From Hymenobacter sp. BT188 (GTDB lineage: Bacteria; Bacteroidota; Bacteroidia; Cytophagales; Hymenobacteraceae): 64,000 nucleotides of DNA. The stretch spans positions 868,001-932,000 of the forward strand of contig NZ_JACSCW010000002.1 in the NCBI RefSeq assembly GCF_014333585.1, in the 5' to 3' direction. The position numbers and the translations under genes are program-made. The first letter of the stretch is position 1. The number at the start of each line of letters is the position of its first letter. Of the stretch, positions 52,403 through 64,000 are shown in pieces. The notes under the pieces were generated by a model. It was given only the letters and a program-made list of their open reading frames with translations, was not told the origin of the DNA and ran no database searches.

Positions 52403-54028
52403 TTAGAAAGTATAATCAGCGAAATCCTGGCGCAGCTTGGTTTTTAGCAGTTTGCCGGTGGCGGTGTGTGGTAGTTCTTCCACAAACTCCACTGCATCGG
52501 GCGTCCACCAGCGAGCAATTTTGCCCTCGAAGAATTGCAACAGCTCTTCCTTGCTGACTTCGGCGCCAGGTTTGAGCACTATGACCAGCAATGGCCGCTC
52601 GCTCCACTTAGGATGGGGCACACCAATCACGGCCGCCTCGGCAACGGCTGGGTGTGCAATGGCGTGGTTTTCTAGATCAATGGACGAAATCCATTCGCCG
52701 CCCGACTTGATGACATCCTTGGAGCGGTCGGTGATTTGCATGAAACCATCGGGGTCGATGGTGGCCACGTCGCCAGTTTTGAACCAGCCGCTTTGGGTTA
52801 GCTGACCCGGCTCACCGGATCGGAAGTAATCACCTACGATGAAGGGGCCGCGCACGAGTAAGTCGCCGAAGGCGACGCCATCGTGGGGCAACTCTTGTCC
52901 GGCATCATCTACTATCTTCATGTCTACCCCAAAGATGACGCGACCCTGCTTGGTTTGAATGGCGAATTGCTCATCGGGAGAGAGAAGTAAGTGCTTGGCT
53001 TTGAGCGTGCAGGCCGTACCTAGTGGGCTGGTTTCGGTCATGCCCCAGGCGTGCCGAATTTCGATATGCAATTCTTCGTCAAAGGCTTTCAGCAGTGCGG
53101 GTGGGCAGGACGATCCGCCTACAATCATGCGCTTGAGGGTGCTGAATTGCAGCTTTTTCTCTCGCATAAACGTCAGCAGACCAAACCAAATAGTGGGCAC
53201 ACCAGCCGTAAACGTGACTTTTTCCTGCTCAAACAATTCAAACAAACTGGCGGCATCGAGGCCGGGACCGGGCATTACCAGTTTGCAGCCGTTCATGGGC
53301 GCCACGTAGGGAATGCCCCAGGCGTTGACATGGAACATGGGTACTACGGGCAAGACCACGTCGCGGGCCGAGCAGTTAAAGCAGTCGGGGAGGGAAGCGG
53401 CGTAGCTGTGTAGCAAGGTGGAGCGGTGGGAGTAGAGCACACCCTTGGGCTCGTCGGTGGTACCGGACGTGTAGCAGAGCGACGAAGCGGTGTTCTCGTC
53501 GAAAACGGGCCACTCGAAATCTGATGTTTGGCCGGCCAGCAACTCCTCGTAGCAAAGCAGCTCGCCGGGCAAAGAGGAGTCGGCGGGCATGTGGGCGCGG
53601 TCGGTGAGCAGAACCCAACCGGCAACTTTTTGGCAGTGGGGGGCTAATTTCTCGGCCAGCGGCAGAAAGGTGAGGTCCAGAAAAATGTAGCTGTCCTCGG
53701 CGTGGTTGATGATGAATACCAGCTGCTCGGCAAACAAGCGCGGGTTGATGGTATGGCAAATCGCCCCCAGCCCCGATACGCCATAATACAGCTCGAAGTG
53801 GCGGTGGTTGTTCCAGGCCAGCGTCCCGATTCGGTCGCCCATGCCGACGCCCAAACTCTTGAGCGCGTTGGCTAGCTGCTTGCTGCGCTGGTGAGCATCG
53901 TGGTAAGTGTAGCGGTGAATGCCGCCTTCCGTTAGGCGCGACACGATTTCGGTGTCGGAGTGCCATTTGGCCGCGTGTTCAAGGAGCCCCGCGATGCGCA
54001 GGGGCTGGTTCATCATCAAGCCGAGCAT
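52403..54028 (-). CDS. AMP-binding fatty acyl-CoA ligase
   Basis: A 541-residue enzyme of the acyl-adenylate family that activates medium- or long-chain fatty acids with ATP and CoA. The ATP-binding loop is [19 protein letters not shown], and the next motif is [12 protein letters not shown]. The hinge region is [33 protein letters not shown], written here as a landmark: TGD, then DRSKD, then GGEW. The catalytic Lys is in [13 protein letters not shown] near the end. The sequence resembles the AlkK/medium-chain type. The start may be the ATG at 54028 or the adjacent Met codons at 54016/54013. It is separated from the GH3 gene by a terminator and repeat region. Confidence 0.93.
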   Translation of the reverse strand: MLGLMMNQPLRIAGLLEHAAKWHSDTEIVSRLTEGGIHRYTYHDAHQRSKQLANALKSLGVGMGDRIGTLAWNNHRHFELYYGVSGLGAICHTINPRLFAEQLVFIINHAEDSYIFLDLTFLPLAEKLAPHCQKVAGWVLLTDRAHMPADSSLPGELLCYEELLAGQTSDFEWPVFDENTASSLCYTSGTTDEPKGVLYSHRSTLLHSYAASLPDCFNCSARDVVLPVVPMFHVNAWGIPYVAPMNGCKLVMPGPGLDAASLFELFEQEKVTFTAGVPTIWFGLLTFMREKKLQFSTLKRMIVGGSSCPPALLKAFDEELHIEIRHAWGMTETSPLGTACTLKAKHLLLSPDEQFAIQTKQGRVIFGVDMKIVDDAGQELPHDGVAFGDLLVRGPFIVGDYFRSGEPGQLTQSGWFKTGDVATIDPDGFMQITDRSKDVIKSGGEWISSIDLENHAIAHPAVAEAAVIGVPHPKWSERPLLVIVLKPGAEVSKEELLQFFEGKIARWWTPDAVEFVEELPHTATGKLLKTKLRQDFADYTF

Positions 54029-54100
54029 AAAAAACGTTGGTTGGGATACGGACTATACCGTTTTCTAAGCTAAGAAAAAACAACGATTGACCTCACGTGC

Positions 54101-54140
54101 GCCTCATCCCCCGGCCCCCTCTCCGCGGGAGAGGGGGAGC
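54101..54140 (+). repeat. 40-base intergenic repeat, copy 1
   Basis: This copy has the CCGGCCCCCTCTCCGCGGGA core and a GAGAGGGGGAG end. An inverted copy lies at 54318-54357. Elements with this CCCCGGCCCCCTCTCC core occur in many bacterial genomes as dispersed repeats. Confidence 0.8.
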
Positions 54141-54214
54141 CAGCTGACTGGTTCTACGCGGCTACGTCGGCTGGCGCCTCCGCAACCGCTACCGCCTGCT
54201 AGTTTTTAGAAAAT

Positions 54215-54251
54215 AAAAAAAGCCCCCAAGAATAACTCGGGGGGCTTTTTT
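54215..54251. terminator. Terminator, GCCCCC stem family variant
   Basis: A-tract, GCCCCC, a loop with AAGAATAACTCG, GGGGGGC and a T-tract. It lies between the two inverted copies of the 40-base repeat and would end the minus-strand GH3 transcript. Confidence 0.85.
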
Positions 54252-54317
54252 GATACTATGAAACTGGTAGCCGTACCTGAAGCGAAAGCGGAAGGTGCGG
54301 CGTAGGCCGAGCGCTTA

Positions 54318-54357
54318 GCTCCCCCTCTCCGCGGGAGAGGGGGCCGGAGGGTGAGGC
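54318..54357 (-). repeat. 40-base intergenic repeat, copy 2, inverted
   Basis: Reverse complement of the copy at 54101-54140 with a few differences. It ends five bases before the GH3 stop codon. The two copies and the terminator fill most of the 333-base gap between the ligase and GH3 genes. Confidence 0.8.
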
Positions 54358-54361
54358 CCAC

Positions 54362-57538
<3,177 letters not shown>

Positions 57539-57610
57539 GAAGTTATGCGAGAATAGCTGAGAAGTGAATTGTAAATGCAGAGCAAGAAGCTGCGTTTATA
57601 CTATATCTAT

Positions 57611-57727
57611 TCTATTTAGCCCGCCATGCCGAGCGCAGTGAAGCATCTCGCTCGCGGTCGTTTGATTGGTACTCAAGCATCAGCACGCGAGATGCTTCGC
57701 TGCGCTCGGCATGGCGGGCTAAATAGA
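57611..57727. repeat. Intergenic inverted repeat, 41-base arms with one mismatch
   Basis: Arms 57611-57651 and 57687-57727 are inverted copies that differ at one base (GCAGTGAAG against GCAGCGAAG). The core ATGCCGAGCGCAG-GAAGCATCTCGC resembles dispersed repeats I associate with Hymenobacter and relatives. Spacer of 35 bases. It lies between the GH3 and phosphatase genes. Confidence 0.82.
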
Positions 57728-57762
57728 TGTCAGGTTCTTCGAATGGTCGATTACTCTCGCAT

Positions 57763-57793
57763 AAAAAAGAGCCGAGGACGTCCCGGCTCTTTT
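57763..57793 (-). terminator. Terminator of the PhoD-like gene
   Basis: AAAGAGCCG and CGGCTCTTT arms with flanking A/T tracts, 23 bases after the phosphatase stop on the minus strand. The stem does not belong to the GCCCCCCAG family. Confidence 0.8.
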
Positions 57794-57815
57794 CTCACTC
57801 ACGCAAAAAAGCTTG

Positions 57816-58823
57816 TTACTGAATCACTATTTCCTCGGTGTGAAATACGTTGCCCTGCTCGCCTTTTAGCTGCACCGTTGTTACTAGCTTTTTACCTTCC
57901 CGCCGAAAGCGAAACACGCCGTAGTGCTTCTGATTCACCAGCGGGCCGATGCGATATTGGTTGGGTTCGCCGGTATTATTAGTGGCCGAGTGAGTCAGGC
58001 CGCTGGAAGTGATTTCGTAGATGGGATAGGCTACGCCGGGCAGCGTTATTTTGGCCATTTCGCCGATGTGCCGGTCGCCGCTGATGAGCAGCACGCCTTT
58101 GGCTTTGGTGCTGGCCAGCAGGCTGAACAGGCGCTGGCGGGCGGCCGGAAAGTTGGCCCATTTCTCGTACGGATGCTCCTGGGCCAGAAACTGAATACCG
58201 GAGCCAATGATGTGGGCGTCGGCGTCGCTGGTGATGAGCTGTTCTTCCAGCCACTTCCACTGCGCTACGCCCAAAATATCGCCGGTTGGGTTGGGCTGAT
58301 ACACCTTATTGGCATCCCGATATATCTCATCCTGGTGGTAGCGGTCATCCAGCAGAATCACCTTGATTTTCTTGCGCCCGACAGTATAGGTATAGGCCGT
58401 ATAAATGCCTTCCTGCTGGCGGCGCGGACTGCTGGCCGGTTCTTGTAAAAAGTCGAGCGCTAGTTGCTGACTTTCTTTTTTGGGGCCAAATGATTTGTCG
58501 CCGTCGTTGCGGCCGTAGTCGTGATCGTCCCAGGTACCGATGACGGGGACTTGGGTGCGGAAGGCTTTGTAATCGGGTTGGTTGAACTGCTGATCATACT
58601 TGGCTTTAAGCACGGTCATATCTTCCGTGTCGCCGTAAATGTTGTCGCCCAGCCATACCCAGAGGTCCGGTTTATCCTTGGAAATTGCCTCCCAGATGGT
58701 CTGCGGGAGGTCTTGGCGGTCGCAGGAGCCGAAAGCAATCGTCATTGCTTTTTTGCGCTGAGCCACGGCTGCTGGGCTGCCCAGAGTTAAAAGCAAACCC
58801 AAGATCAGGAGATAGTTCTTCAT
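57816..58823 (-). CDS. Exported PhoD-like alkaline phosphatase
   Basis: From the ATG at 58823 the product is 335 residues with a signal peptide (MKNYLLILGLLLTLGSPAAVAQ). Metal-binding motifs of the PhoD/metallophosphatase group are IAFGSCDRQDLP, WLGDNIYGD, GTWDDHDYGRND, LLISGDRHIGEM and the C-terminal HSATNN. The family hydrolyses phosphomonoesters or phosphodiesters in the periplasm with Fe/Ca. A longer reading frame reaches a GTG at 58943 but includes a GCCCCCCAG motif and no conserved sequence. Regulation by phosphate is common for the family, but no Pho box is identifiable. Confidence 0.9.
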   Translation of the reverse strand: MKNYLLILGLLLTLGSPAAVAQRKKAMTIAFGSCDRQDLPQTIWEAISKDKPDLWVWLGDNIYGDTEDMTVLKAKYDQQFNQPDYKAFRTQVPVIGTWDDHDYGRNDGDKSFGPKKESQQLALDFLQEPASSPRRQQEGIYTAYTYTVGRKKIKVILLDDRYHQDEIYRDANKVYQPNPTGDILGVAQWKWLEEQLITSDADAHIIGSGIQFLAQEHPYEKWANFPAARQRLFSLLASTKAKGVLLISGDRHIGEMAKITLPGVAYPIYEITSSGLTHSATNNTGEPNQYRIGPLVNQKHYGVFRFRREGKKLVTTVQLKGEQGNVFHTEEIVIQ

Positions 58824-59051
58824 GCTGCAAATATGAAAAATAGAGCAGAAGGAGCGACGTGCTTGGTGTGAAGCTACTGTTATAAAAAGCCCCCCAGCCG
58901 TCAAAAGCATCCGCCGACGGTCTAATTTTTGTGAGTCGGGCACACGCCACGCCGCCGCTGCGCGTTAAGAGTGCTACTTGCCTTGAAAACTAAACGACTA
59001 TTGCCCTTGAATACGCTCCTGATTCTTCTTGCTTTTCTTCGTGTGCGCCTG

Positions 59052-60308
59052 ATGGGTGGTAAACTCGCTGCCCGCTTCGGTGTCGTCGTGCTATTAGTTG
59101 GTGGCTTAAGCCACGGCGCCTATGCCCAGTATCCGGTGCGGGGTATTATTCGGGATAAAGAAACCAAGGAGCCGCTGCCATTTGTGGGTATTGGTGTAAA
59201 AGGCACGACCATGGGCACGGCCAGCAATGAGAATGGAGAATTTACACTGAGCTTGTCCTCGGTGCCCCAAACGCTGATTTTTTCCGAGCTAGCCCATATC
59301 AAGGATACCGTGCGCGTTACGCAGGCGGGTCAGTCGTTGGAAATAGAGTTGGCGCCGGCTACGGTGGTGCTGTCGGAGGTGAAAGTGGCCAGCTACGCCT
59401 ACCAGCTGGTAGACCGTGCGTATCAGCAGATGAAGAAAAACTATGGCCGCAAATTCTACGGTAAAGCCTATTACCGCCAGATCACGCGCATCGACAACGA
59501 CCCCACGGAGCTGCTGGAAATGGTGTGGAATGCGAAGTCCAACATCGCCCGCATTGAAGGCACCAGCATCGCACAGGGGCGCTACGCCGCCAAGCAAGCG
59601 CTGATCAGCGACAAAAACTTTTCGCTCTACACCAAAGCCTTCGGCCTCTACGATGATAAGGCGGACACAACCAAGGCGCTGGGCCTGTTCAGCCCAAATG
59701 TGGTGGCAAACTACCTGCTAGAAATCAAAGGCGTGTTGGAGAAAGGAGAAACCGGCGGCGTGGCCGAAATTGCCTTTGAAACGCGCCCCGAGCAAACTAA
59801 ATACCGCTCGAAAGGCACCGTCTGGATTGATGTGGATACCTATCAGGTGATTCGCTACAAAATGACTACGCCCCAGCTTACCCGCAAAGCCAACAACCCG
59901 ACGTTCTCCTTCAAAAATACGGAGCTGGAGCTGGATATGGTGTTTCAGAACGATACTACGGCCGTAAACCCATTGGAGCACATCAAAGCAGACATGACCT
60001 ACGATTTGGTGCGGCCTGGTTTGCCACCATCCAAAATGAAAGTGTCGGCTTTCACCTTCTTCTACGACACCAGCCGCAAGCCTACCAGCCTGACGTATAA
60101 CAAAGTGACCAGCAACGAGCGTGACCTGGAAACCATTAGAAAGGTAAAATACGACCCCGAGTTTTGGGCTAATAATCCGGTGGTAAAACGTACTCCGCTA
60201 GAAGATGAAGTAGCCAAGTCGTTTGAGCAGAAAGGCGCCTTCGGAACGATGGTGAAAAAGCCCGAGCCTAAGGCCGACGTCCGCATTCGCAATGGCCGAA
60301 TAGAATAG
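59052..60308 (+). CDS. Carboxypeptidase-regulatory-domain outer membrane-associated protein
   Basis: The 418-residue product from the ATG at 59052 has a signal peptide (MGGKLAARFGVVVLLVGGLSHGAYAQ). A beta-sandwich domain follows (YPVRGIIRDKETKEPLPFVGIGVKG, GTASNENGEFTLSL), the type found at the N-terminus of TonB-dependent receptors. The rest, about residues 125-400, is an uncharacterised beta-rich domain with YQQMKKNYGRKFYGKAYYRQ and KYRSKGTVWIDVDTYQVIRY segments. There is no TonB plug or barrel. Several Bacteroidota surface or periplasmic proteins share this architecture; no enzyme activity can be assigned. A longer frame starts at a GTG at 58971, but the signal peptide favours 59052. Confidence 0.8.
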   Translation: MGGKLAARFGVVVLLVGGLSHGAYAQYPVRGIIRDKETKEPLPFVGIGVKGTTMGTASNENGEFTLSLSSVPQTLIFSELAHIKDTVRVTQAGQSLEIELAPATVVLSEVKVASYAYQLVDRAYQQMKKNYGRKFYGKAYYRQITRIDNDPTELLEMVWNAKSNIARIEGTSIAQGRYAAKQALISDKNFSLYTKAFGLYDDKADTTKALGLFSPNVVANYLLEIKGVLEKGETGGVAEIAFETRPEQTKYRSKGTVWIDVDTYQVIRYKMTTPQLTRKANNPTFSFKNTELELDMVFQNDTTAVNPLEHIKADMTYDLVRPGLPPSKMKVSAFTFFYDTSRKPTSLTYNKVTSNERDLETIRKVKYDPEFWANNPVVKRTPLEDEVAKSFEQKGAFGTMVKKPEPKADVRIRNGRIE

Positions 60309-60356
60309 CACGCTGGGGGGCTTTTTGCTAGCCCCAAAACAATACTTTTCAACATT

Positions 60357-60387
60357 ACGCCCCAACTTCTGCACGGAGTTGGGGCGT
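60357..60387. terminator. Hairpin between convergent genes
   Basis: ACGCCCCAACT and its exact reverse complement AGTTGGGGCGT surround a nine-base loop, followed by GGTGTTTT. It lies between the carboxypeptidase-regulatory protein and the glycosyltransferase gene and is a weak bidirectional terminator. A single GGGGGGCTTTTT half-motif stands 45 bases earlier. Confidence 0.65.
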
Positions 60388-60410
60388 GGTGTTTTCAGCG
60401 GATGTGGCGC

Positions 60411-61946
60411 TTACTTGTGCTGCTCCCACTCGGCCAGCTTAAGCCGGTGCTCTCGATAAATCCGGTTAATAATAGCTGTATCTGGATTGGTGCCGAGCGC
60501 AATGGTAGTGCCTTGTTCGCGAGCATAACTGTTCTCGATTTTGCCTCGGCGCTGGTAGTTGGAAAAATGCCCCCCAAAGTCCTCCGAGTCATCCGTGACC
60601 AAGAGTATGTGCCGGTACGGCTGCGCCGGGCGCGTTGGAAACCAGTATAAATAGCTGCCATTGAAGCTGTGCGCCGCTGGCATATTCCGGTCCCGATTGT
60701 AGTAATTCAAAGCCCCGGCCTGGCCGTAATTATCGCATAGCACGAGGGTGCGGCTGCGCGAAGAGTCGGGCAGACTTTGGTACGCTTGCCAAGCTTTGTC
60801 GGCTAATTCCTGCCAGCCCAGCATATCGGCGAAATCTTGGGGTAGCGGGTGAAGCTTGCCGTCTTCCCAGCGGTTGGCGCCGGTGCTGCGGTAGGATTCG
60901 CCAATCTTCTGCATTTGGGCCGGCGGATACAGCGCGTAGGCATACGGAAACAGGGGTATAGCCAGCACCAGCAACACGGCCGGCAATATGGGTCGTGCCA
61001 GCTTGCTCAGTCGCGGGAAGTTCCCTAGCTGATGCTCCAGCCACCCCGCGCCGGCCGCGAACAGAATAGGGTAGTAGCCCAAGGCATAGTAGCTCTTGCC
61101 GTGGAGCACAGTCAGCAATAAAAGCCCCCCAACGAAGACTAAGCCCACGCTGTGGTACGGCCGAAACGGTTGATAGAACAACAGGGCCAGCAGCCCCGTC
61201 ACCCATACCCACAAGGCCGGAAAACACATGAGCAATTGGTCTTGCCAAAAGTCGGCTACCGACACATTCACCAGCTGCGATTCGTGCAGCAGGGACATAT
61301 GGTGCAGAAAGGGAATGCCGTGCTGTATCTGCCAGATCAGGTTGGGTAAAAACAGCGCCAAGGCAATGCCGGCCGCAATCCACCCAGCTTTGGTAACCAA
61401 AATACGGCGCTGCTCAGTCAGGAGTAGGGCGGTGATCAGGGCCCCGATGAAAAAGAAAGTGGTGTACTTATTCAGCAGACTCAGGCCCAGCACCACGCCA
61501 ATGCCATACAGGTAGCGCGGCTCCGGTTGCTGACTATAGGCAATCAGCCAGTAGCAGCTCAGCGTAAAGGCGAATACTTCGAACGAGTTGGGTTGAAACA
61601 GAAAGTTGAGGCGCGAATAAGCACAGACGATATAGCTAAGGCACGCCAGTACCTGCGCCCACCTGCCGCCGCCCAGCCGCTGGGCGGCCCGCCCCACCAC
61701 GTACACCGTGCCCGCGCCCCACAGCAAGGGCCAGAATTTTACCCAAAAATACCCCCCACCCAGGGCCAGCGTGAGCCAGCTTTGCATGGCCATCAGGGGC
61801 GGCACTTCCAGGTAGCCCCAAGCCAGATGCTGGCCATAATTGAGGTACAGATATTCGTCGCGGTGCAGCTCGTAAACCCGGCTGGCCAGCACAAAGCCGA
61901 GCACAAACTTAAGACCGGCGAAGAGCAACGGAACAAGACGTTTCAT
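60411..61946 (-). CDS. GT39-type integral membrane glycosyltransferase
   Basis: The 511-residue protein starts MKRLVPLLFAGLKFVLGFVL and has about eleven to twelve membrane helices. The first extracytoplasmic loop bears HRDEYLYLNYGQHLAWGYLEVPPL, the acidic catalytic motif of the ArnT/PMT-related family that uses polyprenyl-phosphate sugars. The soluble C-terminal part (about 370-511, after QMQKIGESYR) has a Rossmann-like flavour. The acceptor is probably lipid A or another surface molecule, but cannot be told. The ATG at 61946 is preferred to a TTG at 61979. Confidence 0.88.
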   Translation of the reverse strand: MKRLVPLLFAGLKFVLGFVLASRVYELHRDEYLYLNYGQHLAWGYLEVPPLMAMQSWLTLALGGGYFWVKFWPLLWGAGTVYVVGRAAQRLGGGRWAQVLACLSYIVCAYSRLNFLFQPNSFEVFAFTLSCYWLIAYSQQPEPRYLYGIGVVLGLSLLNKYTTFFFIGALITALLLTEQRRILVTKAGWIAAGIALALFLPNLIWQIQHGIPFLHHMSLLHESQLVNVSVADFWQDQLLMCFPALWVWVTGLLALLFYQPFRPYHSVGLVFVGGLLLLTVLHGKSYYALGYYPILFAAGAGWLEHQLGNFPRLSKLARPILPAVLLVLAIPLFPYAYALYPPAQMQKIGESYRSTGANRWEDGKLHPLPQDFADMLGWQELADKAWQAYQSLPDSSRSRTLVLCDNYGQAGALNYYNRDRNMPAAHSFNGSYLYWFPTRPAQPYRHILLVTDDSEDFGGHFSNYQRRGKIENSYAREQGTTIALGTNPDTAIINRIYREHRLKLAEWEQHK

Positions 61947-62178
61947 GCCGGAATATATTCGATTCGTAATGAACACCAAGCCCGCATTATTTCCGGCCGA
62001 GCGGTGCAGCCTTTTCAGAGTAGAACGACCTTATTTATGGACGGGACTAGAACGGTGCGCTTGACTGGCCGGAATAGTACTCCAACCTCGCTTCCGCCTG
62101 CAACTTTAGCCTTACTGTGTGGCTGACTAGCTATATTGCTCCCCACTCAAACCCTCCTCATCTCTCACCCCTTTCCCC

Positions 62179-63987
62179 ATGAAAAAACTAGCCCTTACCG
62201 GGTTGCTGGTTGGCTCGCTGCTAACCGCTTGTAATCAGCAGAAAACCACGTCGGATGGCGGCAGCGACACTGCGGCTACCGGCACCGCCGAAGTGAAAGA
62301 CCTGTCAACGCTGTTTGCGAATTTCTGGGAAGAAAACCTCAAGCTTTTCCCGCTGGACGCCACTACCCAGGGCGATAATCGCTACAACGACCGCCTGCCC
62401 AACGACCAGACCAAAGCCTTCCGCGACACGCTCCAGACCACGTATCAGAATTACCTCAGCCAGCTGCAAAAGTTTGACCGCGAAAAGCTGTCGGACAATG
62501 ACAAAATCAGCTACGATATCTTCAAGTACGACCTCGAAAACAAGCTGGCTGGCCTGAAGCAGAACACCTGGATGATACCGTTTCAGCAGTTCTGGGGCTT
62601 GCCCATTACGCTGGGGCAGTTTGGCTCGGGCTCGGGCATTCAGCCCTTCAAAACAGTGAAGGACTACGACGACTGGCTGGGGCGCGCTAAAGGCTTTGCC
62701 GCCTGGGGCGACTCGGCCATCGGCAACTTCCGCAAGGGCATGGCCACGGGCGTGGTATTGCCGCGTCCGCTGGTGGAGAAAATGATTCCGCAGATGCAGG
62801 ATTTGGTGGTCACGGACCCAACCAAGAGCTTGTTCTACGGCCCGGTAACGAAGTTTCCGGCTGGTTTTTCGGACGCGGATAAGCAGCGCCTCACCGCCGC
62901 CTATAAGGATGTTATTCTGCAAGATCTCGTGCCGACCTACCGGAAGCTGGGGACCTTTTTGAAGAATGAATACCTGCCCAAAGCCCGCACAACCACGGGT
63001 ATTTCGGCTATTCCCGGCGGTCCGGAAATCTACCGCTACTACGTGAAAAGCTGGACTACTACCGACAAAACGCCCGAGGAAATCTATCAGACGGGCTTGG
63101 CGGAAGTAAAGCGTATTCGCTCGGAAATGGAGCGTGTAAAGAACGAGACAGGCTTCAAAGGCGACCTGCCAGCTTTCTTTAACTATCTCAAAACGGACAA
63201 GAAATTCACGCCTTACCAGACGCCGGAAGAAGTGTTGGGTGCGTTCCGCGCCATTCAGGCCAAGATTGATCCGAACCTGAAAAAGATGTTTGGCCGCACG
63301 CCCAAAACGCCGTTCGAGATTCGGCAGACGGAGGCTTTCCGCGCTGCCTCAGCCTCAGCCGAGTACAACCAGGGCAGCCCCGACGGCTCGCGTCCGGGCG
63401 TGTTCTACGTACCAATCCTGAACGCCAAGGAGTTCAACACGACCTCGGGTATGGAGTCGCTGTTTTTGCACGAAGCCATTCCGGGTCACCATTACCAAAC
63501 TTCCTTACAGCAGGAAAATGAAAGCCTGCCCAAGTTTCGCCGTTTTGCCTGGTATGGTGCTATGGGTGAGGGCTGGGCATTGTATACCGAAAGCCTGGGC
63601 AAGGAGCTAGGCCTCTACAAAGATCCGTACCAGTACATGGGTGCGCTTGGCGACGAAATTCACCGCGCTATTCGCTTGGTAGTAGACGTAGGTATGCACA
63701 CTAAAAACATGACCCGCGAGCAAGCCATCAAGTACATGATGGACAACGAGGCCATCAGCGAGCAGGGCGCCACGGCCGAGATTGAGCGCTACATGGCCAT
63801 TCCGGGGCAGGCGCTGAGCTACAAAATCGGGGCGTTGAAGATTCGGGAGCTGCGCCAGAAGTACGAGAAGCAGCTGGGGGGCAAATTCAACCTCAGCAAC
63901 TTTCACGACGAGCTGTTGAAAGACGGCGTGATGCCGCTGGCCGTGCTGGAACGCAAAATGGATGCTTGGGCTGCTACGCAGAAGTAG
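62179..63987 (+). CDS. DUF885 family lipoprotein, putative metallopeptidase
   Basis: The 602-residue protein has a lipobox signal (MKKLALTGLLVGSLLTAC, Cys at about 18) followed by a Ser/Thr/Gly-rich linker. The DUF885 domain (about 40-590) contains HEAIPGHHYQ at about residue 431, a zinc-binding variant of the HExxH pattern, followed by GEGWALYTESLGKELGLY, which supplies the third ligand Glu. Later DVGMHTKNMTREQAIKYM and YMAIPGQALSYKIGALKIRELR are family landmarks. Members are exported metal-dependent peptidases or amidases, mostly uncharacterised. The gene is complete; only 13 bases remain after its stop. Confidence 0.9.
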   Translation: MKKLALTGLLVGSLLTACNQQKTTSDGGSDTAATGTAEVKDLSTLFANFWEENLKLFPLDATTQGDNRYNDRLPNDQTKAFRDTLQTTYQNYLSQLQKFDREKLSDNDKISYDIFKYDLENKLAGLKQNTWMIPFQQFWGLPITLGQFGSGSGIQPFKTVKDYDDWLGRAKGFAAWGDSAIGNFRKGMATGVVLPRPLVEKMIPQMQDLVVTDPTKSLFYGPVTKFPAGFSDADKQRLTAAYKDVILQDLVPTYRKLGTFLKNEYLPKARTTTGISAIPGGPEIYRYYVKSWTTTDKTPEEIYQTGLAEVKRIRSEMERVKNETGFKGDLPAFFNYLKTDKKFTPYQTPEEVLGAFRAIQAKIDPNLKKMFGRTPKTPFEIRQTEAFRAASASAEYNQGSPDGSRPGVFYVPILNAKEFNTTSGMESLFLHEAIPGHHYQTSLQQENESLPKFRRFAWYGAMGEGWALYTESLGKELGLYKDPYQYMGALGDEIHRAIRLVVDVGMHTKNMTREQAIKYMMDNEAISEQGATAEIERYMAIPGQALSYKIGALKIRELRQKYEKQLGGKFNLSNFHDELLKDGVMPLAVLERKMDAWAATQK

Positions 63988-64000
63988 CCTTGCTTCTCTT

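Overview
The window looks like a chromosome segment from a Hymenobacter-like member of the Bacteroidota (Cytophagales). The evidence is two SusC/SusD pairs, a protein with a type IX secretion C-terminal sorting domain, Bacteroidota-type TAnnTTTG promoter elements, the virtual absence of Shine-Dalgarno sites, and a moderately high GC content (roughly 58 percent by eye). I see no rRNA, tRNA, CRISPR array, transposase, integrase or phage gene. Many start codons below were moved inward from the longest reading frame to an ATG that begins a signal peptide or a conserved domain.

Layout. 1-10 kb is housekeeping: a UPF0173 hydrolase cut by the left edge, a peptide-binding lipoprotein, YidC, CTP synthase, a PBP4-type D,D-peptidase, and a natural fusion of phosphoserine phosphatase with phosphoglycerate dehydrogenase. 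10-18 kb holds a YitT/YetF membrane pair, two beta-lactamase-fold hydrolases, a membrane-anchored AraC regulator with a terminator-like inverted repeat inside its coding sequence, a YceI protein and an aldo/keto reductase. 18-31 kb is mainly alpha-glucan metabolism: an exported GH31, a glucan branching enzyme, a glycosyltransferase-like protein with only the N-terminal half of the fold, and a cytoplasmic GH31. A tandem pair of small paralogous helical proteins and gamma-glutamyltransferase are interleaved.

31-40 kb carries a lipase-like hydrolase translationally coupled to a type IX cargo protein, a rhomboid protease next to a single-pass protein that shares its N-terminal module, two tandem disordered acidic proteins, a class A beta-lactamase-like enzyme, a VanX-type dipeptidase and a GHL10 glycosidase. 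40-51 kb consists of two convergent SusC/SusD loci, the minus-strand one with an additional lipoprotein. 51-64 kb has an HGSNAT-like membrane acyltransferase, an acyl-CoA ligase, a NagZ (GH3) fused to a serine hydrolase, a PhoD-like phosphatase, a carboxypeptidase-regulatory-domain protein, a GT39-type mannosyltransferase-like protein and a DUF885 lipoprotein.

The genes suggest two themes. One is import and breakdown of glycans (SusCD, GH31, GH13, GH3, GHL10). The other is wall peptide and amino-sugar turnover (PBP4, five SxxK hydrolase domains in total, VanX, NagZ, the HGSNAT-like protein). The strongest signal not explained by genes is the nonamer GCCCCCCAG/CTGGGGGGC. It forms the stem of a family of near-identical terminators and also recurs as single copies inside many unrelated coding regions. 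Four further families of intergenic inverted repeats are also present.
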